This document shows, one piece after another, positions 1-17,100 of a DNA stretch of 64,000 nt. The notes beneath the pieces were generated by a model. It made no database searches. It was not told the origin of the DNA and saw nothing but the letters and a program-made list of their open reading frames with translations. The stretch spans positions 18,008,425 through 18,072,424 of the forward strand of contig NC_056546.1 in the NCBI RefSeq assembly GCF_910596095.1, written 5' to 3'. The DNA is from Thunnus maccoyii (Eukaryota > Chordata > Actinopteri > Scombriformes > Scombridae). Both the position numbers and the translations under genes were made by a program. How positions within the stretch are numbered: the stretch's first letter is position 1; the number at the start of each line of letters is the position of its first letter.

Positions 1-469
1 TCCCCCCGGCGGACGACCATCCATCGGTATACCAGTAGCTGCGCTCCCCTGCTAGAACCTCCAAACAAGCTCAAGGCCCATTTGTAGGAGAAACGTAGGG
101 AAGTCAAGCTCCAAGCTTCAGACACATCCAAATGCGGCGCTGCACGTGGCAGTCTGCCTTCCTTTTTTCATTTAAACCAGCTCTATTTTTACATTAATTC
201 ATTATAAGACCTCATAGAAGAAGAAGATAGATACTTTATTAATTCCAAAGGGGGAAATTAAAATGTTACAGCAGCCAACAATGAGGTAAAAAAAAAAAAG
301 TAAAAGTTGTAATACCACAGTAAAAGTCATCTTTATTAGCATCAAATTATACCTAAAGTATTTGTTATTCAAAATGGTGTATTTCAGAATAATAAATATT
401 ACATTACTGGATTGTAATTTTTGACGCATTAATATGTAAGCATTATACATTTTAACTACTTTATGCTTT

Positions 470-742
470 ACTCACTGGCCACTTTATCAGCAACACCTGT
501 GCAATCTAATGCAATCCTGCCATCAATTCTACTTTTATGATGCTTATACATTTCCAGTTTTTGTTGACATTGTCAGAAAGATGATAGTTCTACTTTATTT
601 TTATTATTAAGGTCGTAGTGGGTGGTGGTGGTGTACCGTAGTGCATTACATTGAAAAGTGTTCCTAATATTTTGCCCCCCTCATGTATGTTAATGGAGTA
701 GACAAAATAGTAGGAGCACCATTCAATATAATGCACTCCAGC
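470..742. mobile_element. Truncated inverted-repeat MITE (copy 1)
   Basis: Shares long blocks with the reverse complement of the interior of 32862-33149 and starts with the same terminal pattern (TCACTG, then a short spacer, then CACTTTAT). It contains a GGTGGTGGTGG run. One terminus is missing. Nonautonomous; no transposase visible. Confidence 0.6.
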
Positions 743-744
743 AA

Positions 745-1205
745 TCCATCAAATTATATTTAAAAGTACCAAAGTTGCTATTTAAACTGGCACATTTCAG
801 AATAATAAACATCAGAATCATCGTTTGACTCCTGTGGCTTTCAGCGTAATAGTGCCACCCTAATAACCACTAGTATGGTTAAATATCATAGTGCTTGATT
901 GTAATGTTTGATGCATTAATATGTAAGTATTACAAATGTTATAACTACTTCATATACTGCCAGTAGCTTCATCTATAAAATCTGCATGTACTAGTTGATT
1001 ATATTTTGTTTTAAAAATCTGAATGTGCAAAGTAACAATTAGCTAATTGTAGCTGTAATGGAGTAAAAACTATAATTTTTCCCTCTGAAATGTAGGAGAG
1101 TAGAAGTACAAAGTAGCCTAAAATGGCAAATTACTCAAGTGAAGTACAAGCCAAAACCGTACTTAAGTACAGTAGTTGAGTAAATGTACTTTGTTATATT
1201 CTGCC
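745..1205. mobile_element. CAGTGGTG-type MITE, partial copy
   Basis: The right end reads as stacked TACTTAAGTACA-like words and finishes near TCTGCCACTG, the reverse complement of the CAGTGG terminus. The same end occurs at 15272. The hAT-like assignment rests on the terminus only. Confidence 0.5.
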
Positions 1206-2139
1206 ACTGCAAACTGCTACATACTACATATAGTACCGCCACATCTTCTCTTTCATCTTGTGTTTTTAACCATGCTACTGATTATTAGGGTGGCACTTGT
1301 CTCTTCATACATTTATAGCTTGTCTGTTTCCTGTCTTTATTTCTGCTTATCCATTTATTTATTCATTTTGTTCCACTAAAAAAGCCCCAGTCCTCCAGAT
1401 GGTGGCGCTCTATAGCAACCAAGTTTGTGCCATAAATGTTCCTTTGAGAAATATAAAGACACACTGATACCAAAATTATTTTATTAGCCTGACACACAGT
1501 GGCTGAATTTCTGCTTGCAGCTATAATTTATATTCTGTTATAAGTTACTTTTGCTTGATGAACACATTTCTACTTTGAATCACATTATGTACCTCTGCAG
1601 GCAAAATGCTTTTCATCACATTGTACCCACTCAAGTTAGTAAATTTAATTTTAATCAGAATATCAAATGAGTATATGAGTGTTCATGCATATATACTGTA
1701 TGCATTAACAGTGATGTTTTATCATTATTTTTTAAGATTATTTTTAGGCATTTTTGCCTTTTATTTGATAGTTGACAGTAGAGATACAGACAGGAAACAC
1801 AGGGAGATAGAGAGCGGTATGATACTGTCTGGATTAATCTATAGTGTAGTAATCAATCAGTAATCAAACCAGCATCATGGAACAGAGGCTATAAAATGAA
1901 CTGATGGATCAATTTAACATTTTAAACTTTTTTAAATGTCCCACAGTTGCTCAATCAATTAAGTGTTTTGTGAAAAATCACACTTACCCAACATATCAGC
2001 ACCCAAATATTTAATTACAGTCAATAACTGTTAATTCAATAATCACACTTAACTAATTGAGAATGTGCTGGGTGGCGTTTTACTGCCTAATACTGAAACT
2101 GGTTTGTACAGAGAGTGGCAACCATTTGCATTGTATTAA

Positions 2140-2480
2140 CTTAAAGGGGAACCGATTTTACACATCAAGTCTGTTTACAGGTCTTGGGGAGTACTACTGC
2201 AGACATGGAAAAAAAAGAGGGAGCTAATTGAGGCCACATCAGTCGAGGCTAAAGACTACAAGTTTGAGAATGAAAACAATCTGGTGGTGTGGAGTTAAAA
2301 AGAGGTGAGATTACCAGACCTCTGTAGCCCACTCCTCATCTCTGCTTGAGGCTGGTGGCTTAAGGCTACATTAGCCGCTACTAGCATAACACACCCAAAT
2401 CCATGCAGTTGAGTAAATTGGGTCAAGTTGCATTGTGGGTAATGTAGGCAGCAGGTTTTTCCAAAGAAGAAGAATGCATG
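2140..2480. mobile_element. Probable short dispersed repeat
   Basis: A block running from AAAGGGGAACCGATTTTACA to GTAATGTAGGCAGCAGG looks like a common percomorph dispersed element. No second copy is present in this window, so the call rests on general familiarity and edges are approximate. Confidence 0.3.
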
Positions 2481-3020
2481 GATTAAAAAAAAAAAAGCTA
2501 TATCTGGTTCTGCTGCATCAATTTTGATCCTTTTTTTAAAATCAGCTTTGTGAATGTAACAATGTTATATAAGCGTAATGCCAATCGGCTGAGTACTCTT
2601 AACTGAAATTAAAGCATTGCCTCGAATTTCTTTGAAAACATATAATGCACAAATAATTACCTGATTGACAAGGCTACCATCATAAAAACAAAAACACCAG
2701 GAATATAAAAAAAGTGATATACTGTACAGAGGCAAAGTAATTAGTTAGCCAAAACCAAGTCACAGTGAAGTTTTCATAAAGTTATAATATGCATATCATG
2801 TATACAGGCTGGCAAACACCGTTCAATGATAAATCTTATACAAAACTGAGGGTGCAGGTGTAACCTCAGCAGGACAGCAGTTATGTTACAGAAATACAAA
2901 ACAAAACACAAGAGGAGCAAATCTGGGCTCAAATTTTGGCTGGTTGCATTTAGCATATATACATATACATTAAGATATTTTACAACTCACAACATCCATA
3001 GTACACATAATGAAACAAAA

Positions 3021-3026
3021 TTTATT
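3021..3026 (-). terminator. cilk1 polyadenylation signal
   Basis: AATAAA on the minus strand (TTTATT as written), about 126 nt past the cilk1 stop codon. It is the first canonical hexamer after the stop, giving a short 3' UTR. Confidence 0.65.
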
Positions 3027-3151
3027 GCTGTGTAAGATGTATGTACAGATTTTTGATTACAAAACAACTAGGCCTACTCTTTGGAGGTGCAAGAGCTTTT
3101 AGGAGCGCAGATCTCTCTTCCAGGGCAAAGATCGGAGCCCTGGGGAGGCCA

Positions 3152-9866
<6,715 letters not shown>

Positions 9867-10034
9867 TATGCTTGTCCTTCCATAACATCATCCGGGGGCA
9901 GATAATAACTGGGTGGAAAACAGAGATGTGTTCGCCTCCTGCTGCTGAATGCAACCAGATTTTCCTGTGACAACAGCAGAAGACCGCGGGCAGAGCTGGA
10001 GGACTCATGGTGTCATGGGCTTGCCACCAACTAG
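9867..10034 (-). other. cilk1: cilk1 5' UTR segment of the first coding exon
   Basis: Directly upstream of the ATG the exon appears to continue to a TTTCAG acceptor ending at 10035, so about 168 nt are untranslated. An intron then separates it from a noncoding first exon. A candidate donor (GAG then GTGAGGAG on the minus strand, near 12217) would end such an exon around 12218-12430; that placement is a guess. Confidence 0.5.
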
Positions 10035-10269
10035 CTGAAAGAATAAACGACAAAATGATTTGTTGAAAATGATGTAGCTGAATTAAAATGTACGCTCATT
10101 TAGCAGTTTCTTGGGTATATCTTGTTAAAACAGATGCAGTCCGATATCAGTTAATCACACATTCATGTTTAGTTTTCGTTGAAACTGTTTAGAAGAGGTA
10201 TTGAATACTAGAAATATATATAAACACAGTAACTCAACAGCATCGCAAAGCCTCAAAAATGACCATTAA

Positions 10270-10562
10270 GTTGAATCAAGACCTCAAGTCTTAATTTGAA
10301 AAAATTAATTGATAAGTTGACAACAATCAAAGTAATCAATTAATTGTTTTGAGTAATTTTTTAAAGAAAAAAAGTCTGAATCCAGCTTCTCAAATGCGAA
10401 TATTTTCTGGTTTCATTAGTCCTCTGATATTAAACTTAGTATCTTTGATGGACATTTTTCACCATTTTCTGACATCTTATGGACCAAACAATTTATTGAT
10501 TAATCAGGAAAATTATGAACAGATTAATCGATAATAAAAACAATCGTTAGTTGCAGCCCTAA
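10270..10562. mobile_element. 'GCTGCAAC' MITE, copy 2
   Basis: Ends in AGTTGCAGCCCTA and carries the family words CACCATTTTCTGACAT and ATTAATCGATAAT. Related to copies at 4540, 15534, 15886, 20021, 40464 and 59695. Confidence 0.7.
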
Positions 10563-11480
10563 CTACAAATTAGTATCGGGAGGCTGGCTACATTCATCCT
10601 CTAAATTCTTCACATGATAAAAGTAGCTTTCTTAAAAGACGGGTTCACAGTTTTTCAGGCCTATTTTAAAACAAGAGTGCCTAAATGAACATCGAAATAG
10701 GTTTTCCTTGCCATATCATTCCTCTTGTTCCTCCAATCCACAGCCCTACTTATGTGCAAAAATATATGTAAAAGTTTATCTGAAGCTAATATGAAGCTTC
10801 AGTCGTCCAAATTAGTCAAATCAAGTAGATATCTTTCAACATTACAGTCTTTTTAGTGCCAAAGTCCCTCCTTTTGTTACTAAACACAGCTAAACAGGGA
10901 AACACTGTCCGAGGAAACATTAAGAGGGAATTTGATGCTAAAAAGACTGTAAATAAGGCAGATATCCACTTGACATGACTAACTCATACTGCTGAAGCCT
11001 CATATAAGCTTCAGATAAACTTTTAAATGCATTTTGCACAAAATGACTGTGGACACACTCTTGATTTTGGCCTCCATAACTTACATTGAAAATGCATTTG
11101 AAGGGGAACTTTTAATAGCCAGTATGAACAGGAGGAATGATTACAGTGAGGAAAACCTCTTTCAGTGTTTATATGGGCTACTGACTGTTGTTTTAAGACA
11201 GACTTGAAAATTTTGAACCTGTCATTTAAACTTACACTTTTATATGCCTGCAACATGAAATAAAGGATTTGTAATGAAGATCAGAGGACTCCTTAGTGTA
11301 CCTCCTAGGTTACTATATAGAAAATGAGTTGTTAGTGACAAATGATATAGTGTATACGGTAAAGCGACAGTATAAAGGTGAACGTTTGCGAAGTGGTCCT
11401 TTAAGTTACTTCTGACCGTTATTAAACATCTCTTGGCTGACTGTCGTTATGTCTGGATGGTAACCCTACATTTGAGAAAC

Positions 11481-11490
11481 TCTCGCGAGA
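11481..11490. promoter_or_regulatory. TCTCGCGAGA palindrome, copy 1
   Basis: Perfect 10-bp match to the CGCG core promoter palindrome found in many TATA-less, often bidirectional, vertebrate promoters. It lies between the divergent genes cilk1 and fbxo9. Function here is inferred from motif and position only. Confidence 0.5.
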
Positions 11491-11631
11491 TTTGTCGTTG
11501 TTCATCACTGTACAAAATAATTGTGTTTTACAGTGTGAAAATTCTGTGGTTTAAACTTTCTTAGCCTTAAACGGTTCAAAAGACACCAGGCTAAAGATAG
11601 GGAAAGATCACGGTTTAGTTAAAATCATCAC

Positions 11632-11641
11632 TCTCGCGAGA
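11632..11641. promoter_or_regulatory. TCTCGCGAGA palindrome, copy 2
   Basis: Second perfect copy, 151 bp from the first, in the opposite arm of the surrounding inverted repeat. Confidence 0.5.
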
Positions 11642-12984
11642 TCTTTCGCAAATCTAGGGTTACCACCTACACACGACCAGTTAATCAACATTAACGGTAA
11701 CTGCTAACTTTACGTTTCAGTCAATGTTATATATGATCATGTTTAATGACTCTCATGAGCTCACTAACCAGCATAGCTCAGTAGCTGCCCAGTAGGTTAT
11801 AAAAGAGCCCTTCACCAGTACGTTATCAGTCTATTTTCACCTTTTTCCCTTTATTTCCATAACGTTACGCAGCTAACGTTAGCTGTTGTATATCTATTTT
11901 AGCTAGTTGTGCAGAGTAAGCCAAGGTAACATCAATTTTGCACCAAAACGGCTATTTCATTGACAGAATTCAAACTTAAGTTAGTTGCACTTTATTGTGC
12001 TTTTCATACTATAACCCGGCGTTTGCGTTGTGATTTATTACTTGGCGGTTGTTTTGTGCAGTTAATTGCAGCAAACGTAGTTGCAATTAACGCTAATTGT
12101 GGTGTGGTGGTGCTGGTGGTGGCCCAGCTGCGGACAAAATAGAGAAAACACTGCACTGAATGGTCTCCTAACTGACTTAAAATAAACCAGGCAACAGACA
12201 ACACTCACCCTCCTCACCTCAACTCGACAACACCTCATAGCCGAGCATTCGTCATCGATGTTCAACAAATGGTTTAGCGGGATCATCATCTGCCTGGCAC
12301 CATTATAAGACTGGTAACCATCACACAACATATAAATAACATTTCATCTAGGCCCCTTCGTCATAATCTCGCGTTGCTGTAAAAACAGCTTGCAGTCTCA
12401 CAAATCACAGCTCTCCTCCGCCAGCAAAGATACAAAAGGGGACGAAATAGATCCCTTCATCACCCTTAAGTACTGTTTTAATTTCCGCAAACGATTACTT
12501 GCATAAAAGGTATGCACCCTGTTTTCTGGATTTTCCCCTCTTTTAGTCCACGTTGTGTTTCTTAATAATACTCACTCATAACACAGAAAAGATAAAAAGG
12601 AACAATATTCAAAAAATACTACAAGAAAGGAGAAAGAGTTTTCGACTCAAAACAAAGGCGGAAGTGAGCGGTATGGAGTCCTCTTGATTCGCTTTCTTCT
12701 TCTTTGGTCAAATATCCATGGATGTATAAGCTCTTATGATACATCCATGCAAATATCCTACACTAAAGCGAACGCTGGTTTAAGGACGCAAAATGTTTAT
12801 TTCGCTGGGGAAGTAAACACGCAGATCTGTGGTGGAAGTAGTGCTCAGATGCTATACCACAGACAATACAAAATTGTGCATATGTCCCACCAACAAATTC
12901 GTCTCAAGATTTGTGGATAAAGATAACAAATGTGACTAATGTAACTAAACATCTAATATCAGTATATCAAGGTATTCCAGAAAG

Positions 12985-13145
12985 CAGATTTAGTGAAAAC
13001 TCAGTTTGTTAACCCTGAGATGAGGGAAACTCTGCGTTTTCATTTCCAGTAAGAGAGTTCACTTAAACTCGAGGTCAGTTACCATGGTAACTGAATATGT
13101 GAACCTAAACTGTGCGCTGACAGGTTTTATTCAACAAACCCTTTT
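12985..13145. mobile_element. Probable MITE with palindromic centre
   Basis: Contains AGTTACCATGGTAACTGA and flanking GTTAACCCTGAGATGAGGG-type sequence that resembles a common teleost dispersed element. No second copy in the window; the call rests on familiarity. Confidence 0.35.
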
Positions 13146-13399
13146 CTCTGCCCCCTCTTCTTCACGGACCCCCATTTGATAAGCTTTTTGCTTTTAGATG
13201 TTTTATTACAGAAAGTGTGTGAAACCCATGACCAAAATAGTCACACATTCTGTCACTGTGTTACTTATGGATGTTATTATAGTGAAAATAAATAATAACA
13301 ACAACAATAATAATAATGATAGTCAAAAAGTAATCGTGCTTACAAAATCTATACCGTTCGAGTTATTACAACGTTTTTAATAACTTTTATTCAGCACAG

Positions 13400-13800
13400 T
13401 AAGTCATGTATTAAAGTTTGAAGCCGATACCATTAACGCCCTAGGAGGAGATAGCGTTTATGCAAGGTTCAAAATTGGCACAAAGTCATACTTTCATGGG
13501 TGAATTGTGGACTTCTTGTTGGATTTAGGTAAGGGGTGCCAGCGTATGATTTGTAGGTCTTGATGAGACGAATAATTGAGTTTTGGTTCGATCTCTCTAC
13601 GACATTCCTACGGGCCGTGGAGGCCATTTTAGTGACATGGGTGGCACTATAGAGCACATTTAGGCACTTTGGGGGATAATTTTTACATTTTATCAAATTT
13701 TTCACCACACCTGATGTGCGTGCCAAATTTGGTGAGTTTTTGAGCATGTTTAAGGGGTCAAATTTAGGATTGAAGAGGCGGATTAATAAAGAAAGAAGAA
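13400..13800 (-). mobile_element. Composite repeat, diverged minus-strand copy
   Basis: The reverse complement aligns with 45960-46310 and 47880-48190 over about 350 bp. An open frame at 13825-13469 encodes the same peptide core (NLIKCKNYPPKC, QNSIIRLIKTYKSYA) as the other copies. No recognised transposase or host domain, so it is annotated as a repeat. Confidence 0.75.
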
Positions 13801-13959
13801 ACAAACAAACAAACAAAACAGACACAAGATTATAATTATATTAATTTACTGCAGATTTTAGTTCTATATATTAATATTTATTATTCCAGCATGCGATGAT
13901 GTGGAGTGATAAGCATCATTTAAGGATGAAAGAAAAAGTTAAGAGTACTCCAGAGCAGG

Positions 13960-14189
13960 ACTGGGCGCTTTTCTCTCCTCTGTGTTTCCACTGGAGCGCA
14001 CCATGGATGTTATCACCGACTTCCTGTGTCGCTGCAGCTCCGAGCTGCTGCTCAGCGACAACATGGCTGCGTTCCTGCGAGCTCGGAAATATGTCCGTTG
14101 TGTTGTCCGCTTCTCCGACCGTGAACTGTAAACGCTAGTGTCGACCGTTTGTGAAGATAGAAAGACAACTTTCTGGCCACGCTGTCATG
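13960..14189 (+). promoter_or_regulatory. fbxo9: fbxo9 first exon and proximal promoter region
   Basis: More GC- and CpG-rich than its surroundings (for example GCTCGGAAATATGTCCG). It contains the upstream ORF and the inferred initiator ATG followed by a GT donor. No TATA box was identified, and the transcription start was not placed. Confidence 0.45.
14003..14131 (+). CDS. Upstream ORF in the fbxo9 leader, 42 aa
   Basis: ATG in a strong context (GCACCATGG), 42 sense codons, TAA at 14129-14131, ending 55 nt before the inferred fbxo9 start codon. It begins MDVITDFLCRCSSELLLSDN and shows no family I recognise. Its position suggests it limits initiation at fbxo9, or encodes a micropeptide. Translation is not demonstrated, and inclusion in the transcript depends on the unknown start site. 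Confidence 0.4.
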   Translation: MDVITDFLCRCSSELLLSDNMAAFLRARKYVRCVVRFSDREL

Positions 14190-17100
14190 GTGGGTCACCG
14201 TGTTCTTTTAGCTGTTAATTCAGCTAGAAAACGTGTTTAGCCAGCTAGCTCGCAAAGCTAACTTAGCTAACTTACCTGCCTTCTTCTACCTGCTCGACGT
14301 GTCTTTACGCCATTAACCAGCTCAGTTACCAAACCCGAAAATATAGAGACAAGTCCCTTTAATTAACGACATACGTGCATGAGATGGTAACAGATTAATT
14401 ATCTTTTTCACCCATTAAGGTAATGTTAGCATTAGTGTTGTTTTCGTGATATTAAAGTAACATTAGCGAGTTTCTCGATTAGTTTTGTGTAGCGTTGGAA
14501 GAAGCACTTAAGTTAGATCCGTAAGTAAAAGTAGCAACACAGCAATGTAAAAATACTCAATTACGAGTAATAGTCCTGCATGAAAAAACATACTTATATA
14601 AAAGTATTATCAGTAAACTGTACTTTAAGTATTGCAGCAAAAGTAGTGGTTTGGTCCCTCTGACTGATATATTAATATATATGACATCATTAGATTATTA
14701 ATACTGAAGCATCAGTGTTGGAGCAGCATGTTAATGTTGTAGCGGCTGCAGGTGGCGCTAGTTTGATCTACTTTATATAAAGTTAATTAGATTAGTCCAG
14801 TGGTTCCCAACCTAGGGGTCGAGCTCTTCCAAAGGGTCGCCAGATAAATCAGAGGGGTCGTGAGATGATTAATGGGAGAGGAAAGAAGAAAAAACGAAGT
14901 TCTGATACACAAATCTGTTTTAAGTTTTTGGGCTTTTTCTCCAATCTTTGATTATTGGTGAAATATTGGATCATTTGAACAGCTAAAATGTGACCCCAAC
15001 TACACACTGCTTTTTGTTAAATGTCAGAAGCTAAAAAGGTTTAAAACCACTGGTTTCATCTCTAACAGTGTGTTGTATTATAAAAGCTTGTTATTTTATC
15101 CATTGTGTCAAATCTTCATCTGAAAAGTAACTAAAGCTGTCAAATAAATGTAGTGGAGTAGAAAGTATAATATTTCCCTCTGAAATGTGGAAGCATATAG
15201 TAGCATAAAATGGAAATACTTGTACTTAAGTACAGTCCTTAAGTAAATGTACTTAGTTATATTCTACCACTGGTTTTGGGTATTTTTTACTTCAGCTGCA
15301 GTCAATGCTGGTAACATTTGATAGATTATAATCCAAACATCCAAACACTGGTGTCTTTGCCTTGTTTCCCACAACTAACATCACTTTTTGACACAAGTGA
15401 CGAAACTGTTTATAACAGCTTGGAAACAAAATAATAAAAGGGTTCAGGGATTGTTATTTGTCACATACTCACCACAGGATCAACTGTGAAGTGTAAAGTG
15501 ACAAGCATCACAAGACTGTGCAAAATACTAATGCTGCAACTAATGATTGTGTCATCATTGATTAATCTGCAGATTATTTTCTTGATTAAGCAATTAGTCA
15601 TTTGGTCTATAAAATGTCAGAAAATTGTGAAGATTTTTCATCACGTTTTCCCAAAGCCCAAGACGACATCCTCAAATGTCTTATTTTGTACCTAAAGAAA
15701 CCTGAAAATATTCACATTTGAGAAGCTGAAATTAGAGAATTTTGACTTTTGACTTTTTTCTTTTATTTTTTTTTTTAGTGACTCCAAATGATTAATCGAT
15801 TATCAAAATAGTTGGCGACTAATTAATAGTTGGCAAATAATGGATTAATTGACTGTAGCTCTACAAAATACAAACATCGTGCTAGAGCTGCAACACTTGA
15901 TTGATTAGTTGATAACTATTAAATTAATCGCCAACCATTTTGATAATGGTTGATAATCAATGAATAATTTGAGGGTTTTTTTGTTTTGAGGGGTTTTAAA
16001 GAAAAAAAATGTCAAAATTCTCTGATTTCAGCCTCTCAGATGTTAATATTTTCTGGTTTCTGTGACAGTAAACTGAATATCTTTGGGTTGTGGACATTTT
16101 TGACATTTAATAGACCAAACTATTAATGGAGAAAATATGGAGATTAATCAATAATGAAAATAATCATTAGTTGCAGCTCTACATTGTGCAATATAAAGAT
16201 AATATAAACGAAGATGTGATATTAAGGAAAAATAATAATATAGTACAATATGAACAGCACTTATTCCACAAAAGAGGGTAAAACCAGAAGTTTCAAAATT
16301 AATAAATAGAACATAAAAGTATGTTTACATTAGTTTACTTATATTATCTAAATGTAATGACCTGATGAAGTCATGAACAATGTCAAAGAGGATGAGGAGT
16401 TAACATAATGAACATTATACGGTTATATATAAATGTAAAGTATTTAGATCAACCAGCCAAGCCTGGATCACTGCCCACATCTCAGATGGGTTCAAACTGT
16501 AACAGAAACAAAATTAGAAGGAATAAATGTAGGGAAACAAAATGGCAACGCTATCTTATCTTAAGGCTGCAACAGGCGAGCTGAGTAGATTCATGCTGCC
16601 ACATGGACGCCTGCAGTAGGAGGAGTGGTGTCATTACAGTCGGATCTGGACGAGATTAAGCAACTTTGTTTTTTACAGTTTTACAGACTCTAAGGGAAAA
16701 AAACGTAAAAATGACACTTCCAGGGCTGCCACTGCTGTAATGAATGTTTTTCTTATTCATTCATCTGTTGATTGGATGGATTTTTTTTTTTCACTTTGTT
16801 AAAAAAAAAAATCACACTGTGGTTGGGTGATACAGCATAACAAAAAAGAAACTCAGCAAAAGCTACATTTAAAAAAAGACCAATTGAATAATAATCTATA
16901 ATCTTTTATGTCTGAAGAAAAATAAGACATAAAAGATGTTCTATCTCTAAATCTCTAATAAATATAAAAGTTTGAACATGCTGCATTCAAAGGAGGCTTC
17001 TCTCTGTATGTTAAAGACTGAAGTCATACAGAAAATTATCATCTGGAAGAAACCTATGATCACAGTTATAATTGATGTTAAGAGAATGAATTAAGTTAAG

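Larger units (their letters stand above)
1..3020. other. Repeat-rich intergenic DNA downstream of cilk1
   Basis: No convincing gene. The small ORFs lack homology I recognise and sit in AT-rich DNA. Recognisable repeats are listed separately (about 470-742, 745-1205, 2140-2480). Segments near 340-470 and 750-970 resemble each other and probably come from the same transposon family. Confidence 0.6.
11459..11664. mobile_element. 206-bp inverted-repeat element with paired TCTCGCGAGA
   Basis: The outer arms are inverted copies: GGTAACCCTA, one variable base, ATTTG, one variable base, GAAA, then TCTCGCGAGA on the left (11459-11490), and the same order on the reverse complement of 11632-11664. The interior shows no coding potential. 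No clear target-site duplication was seen. Confidence 0.55.
10035..14002. other. Shared upstream region of cilk1 and fbxo9
   Basis: About 4 kb between divergently transcribed genes. It contains a MITE (about 10270-10562), an inverted-repeat element with two TCTCGCGAGA motifs (11459-11664), a probable repeat at 12985-13145, a simple AAC/AAT run near 13290, and a minus-strand copy of a composite repeat (about 13400-13800). cilk1 noncoding exon(s) should lie here but could not be fixed. Confidence 0.6.

Noticed and set aside
1606..1863. 85-codon ORF at 1606
   Set aside because: AT-rich hydrophobic translation without homology, codon structure or splice context; likely chance.
13896..14138. 80-codon plus-strand ORF at the fbxo9 first exon
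   Set aside because: It overlaps the better-supported upstream ORF in another frame, has no homology and a weak start context.
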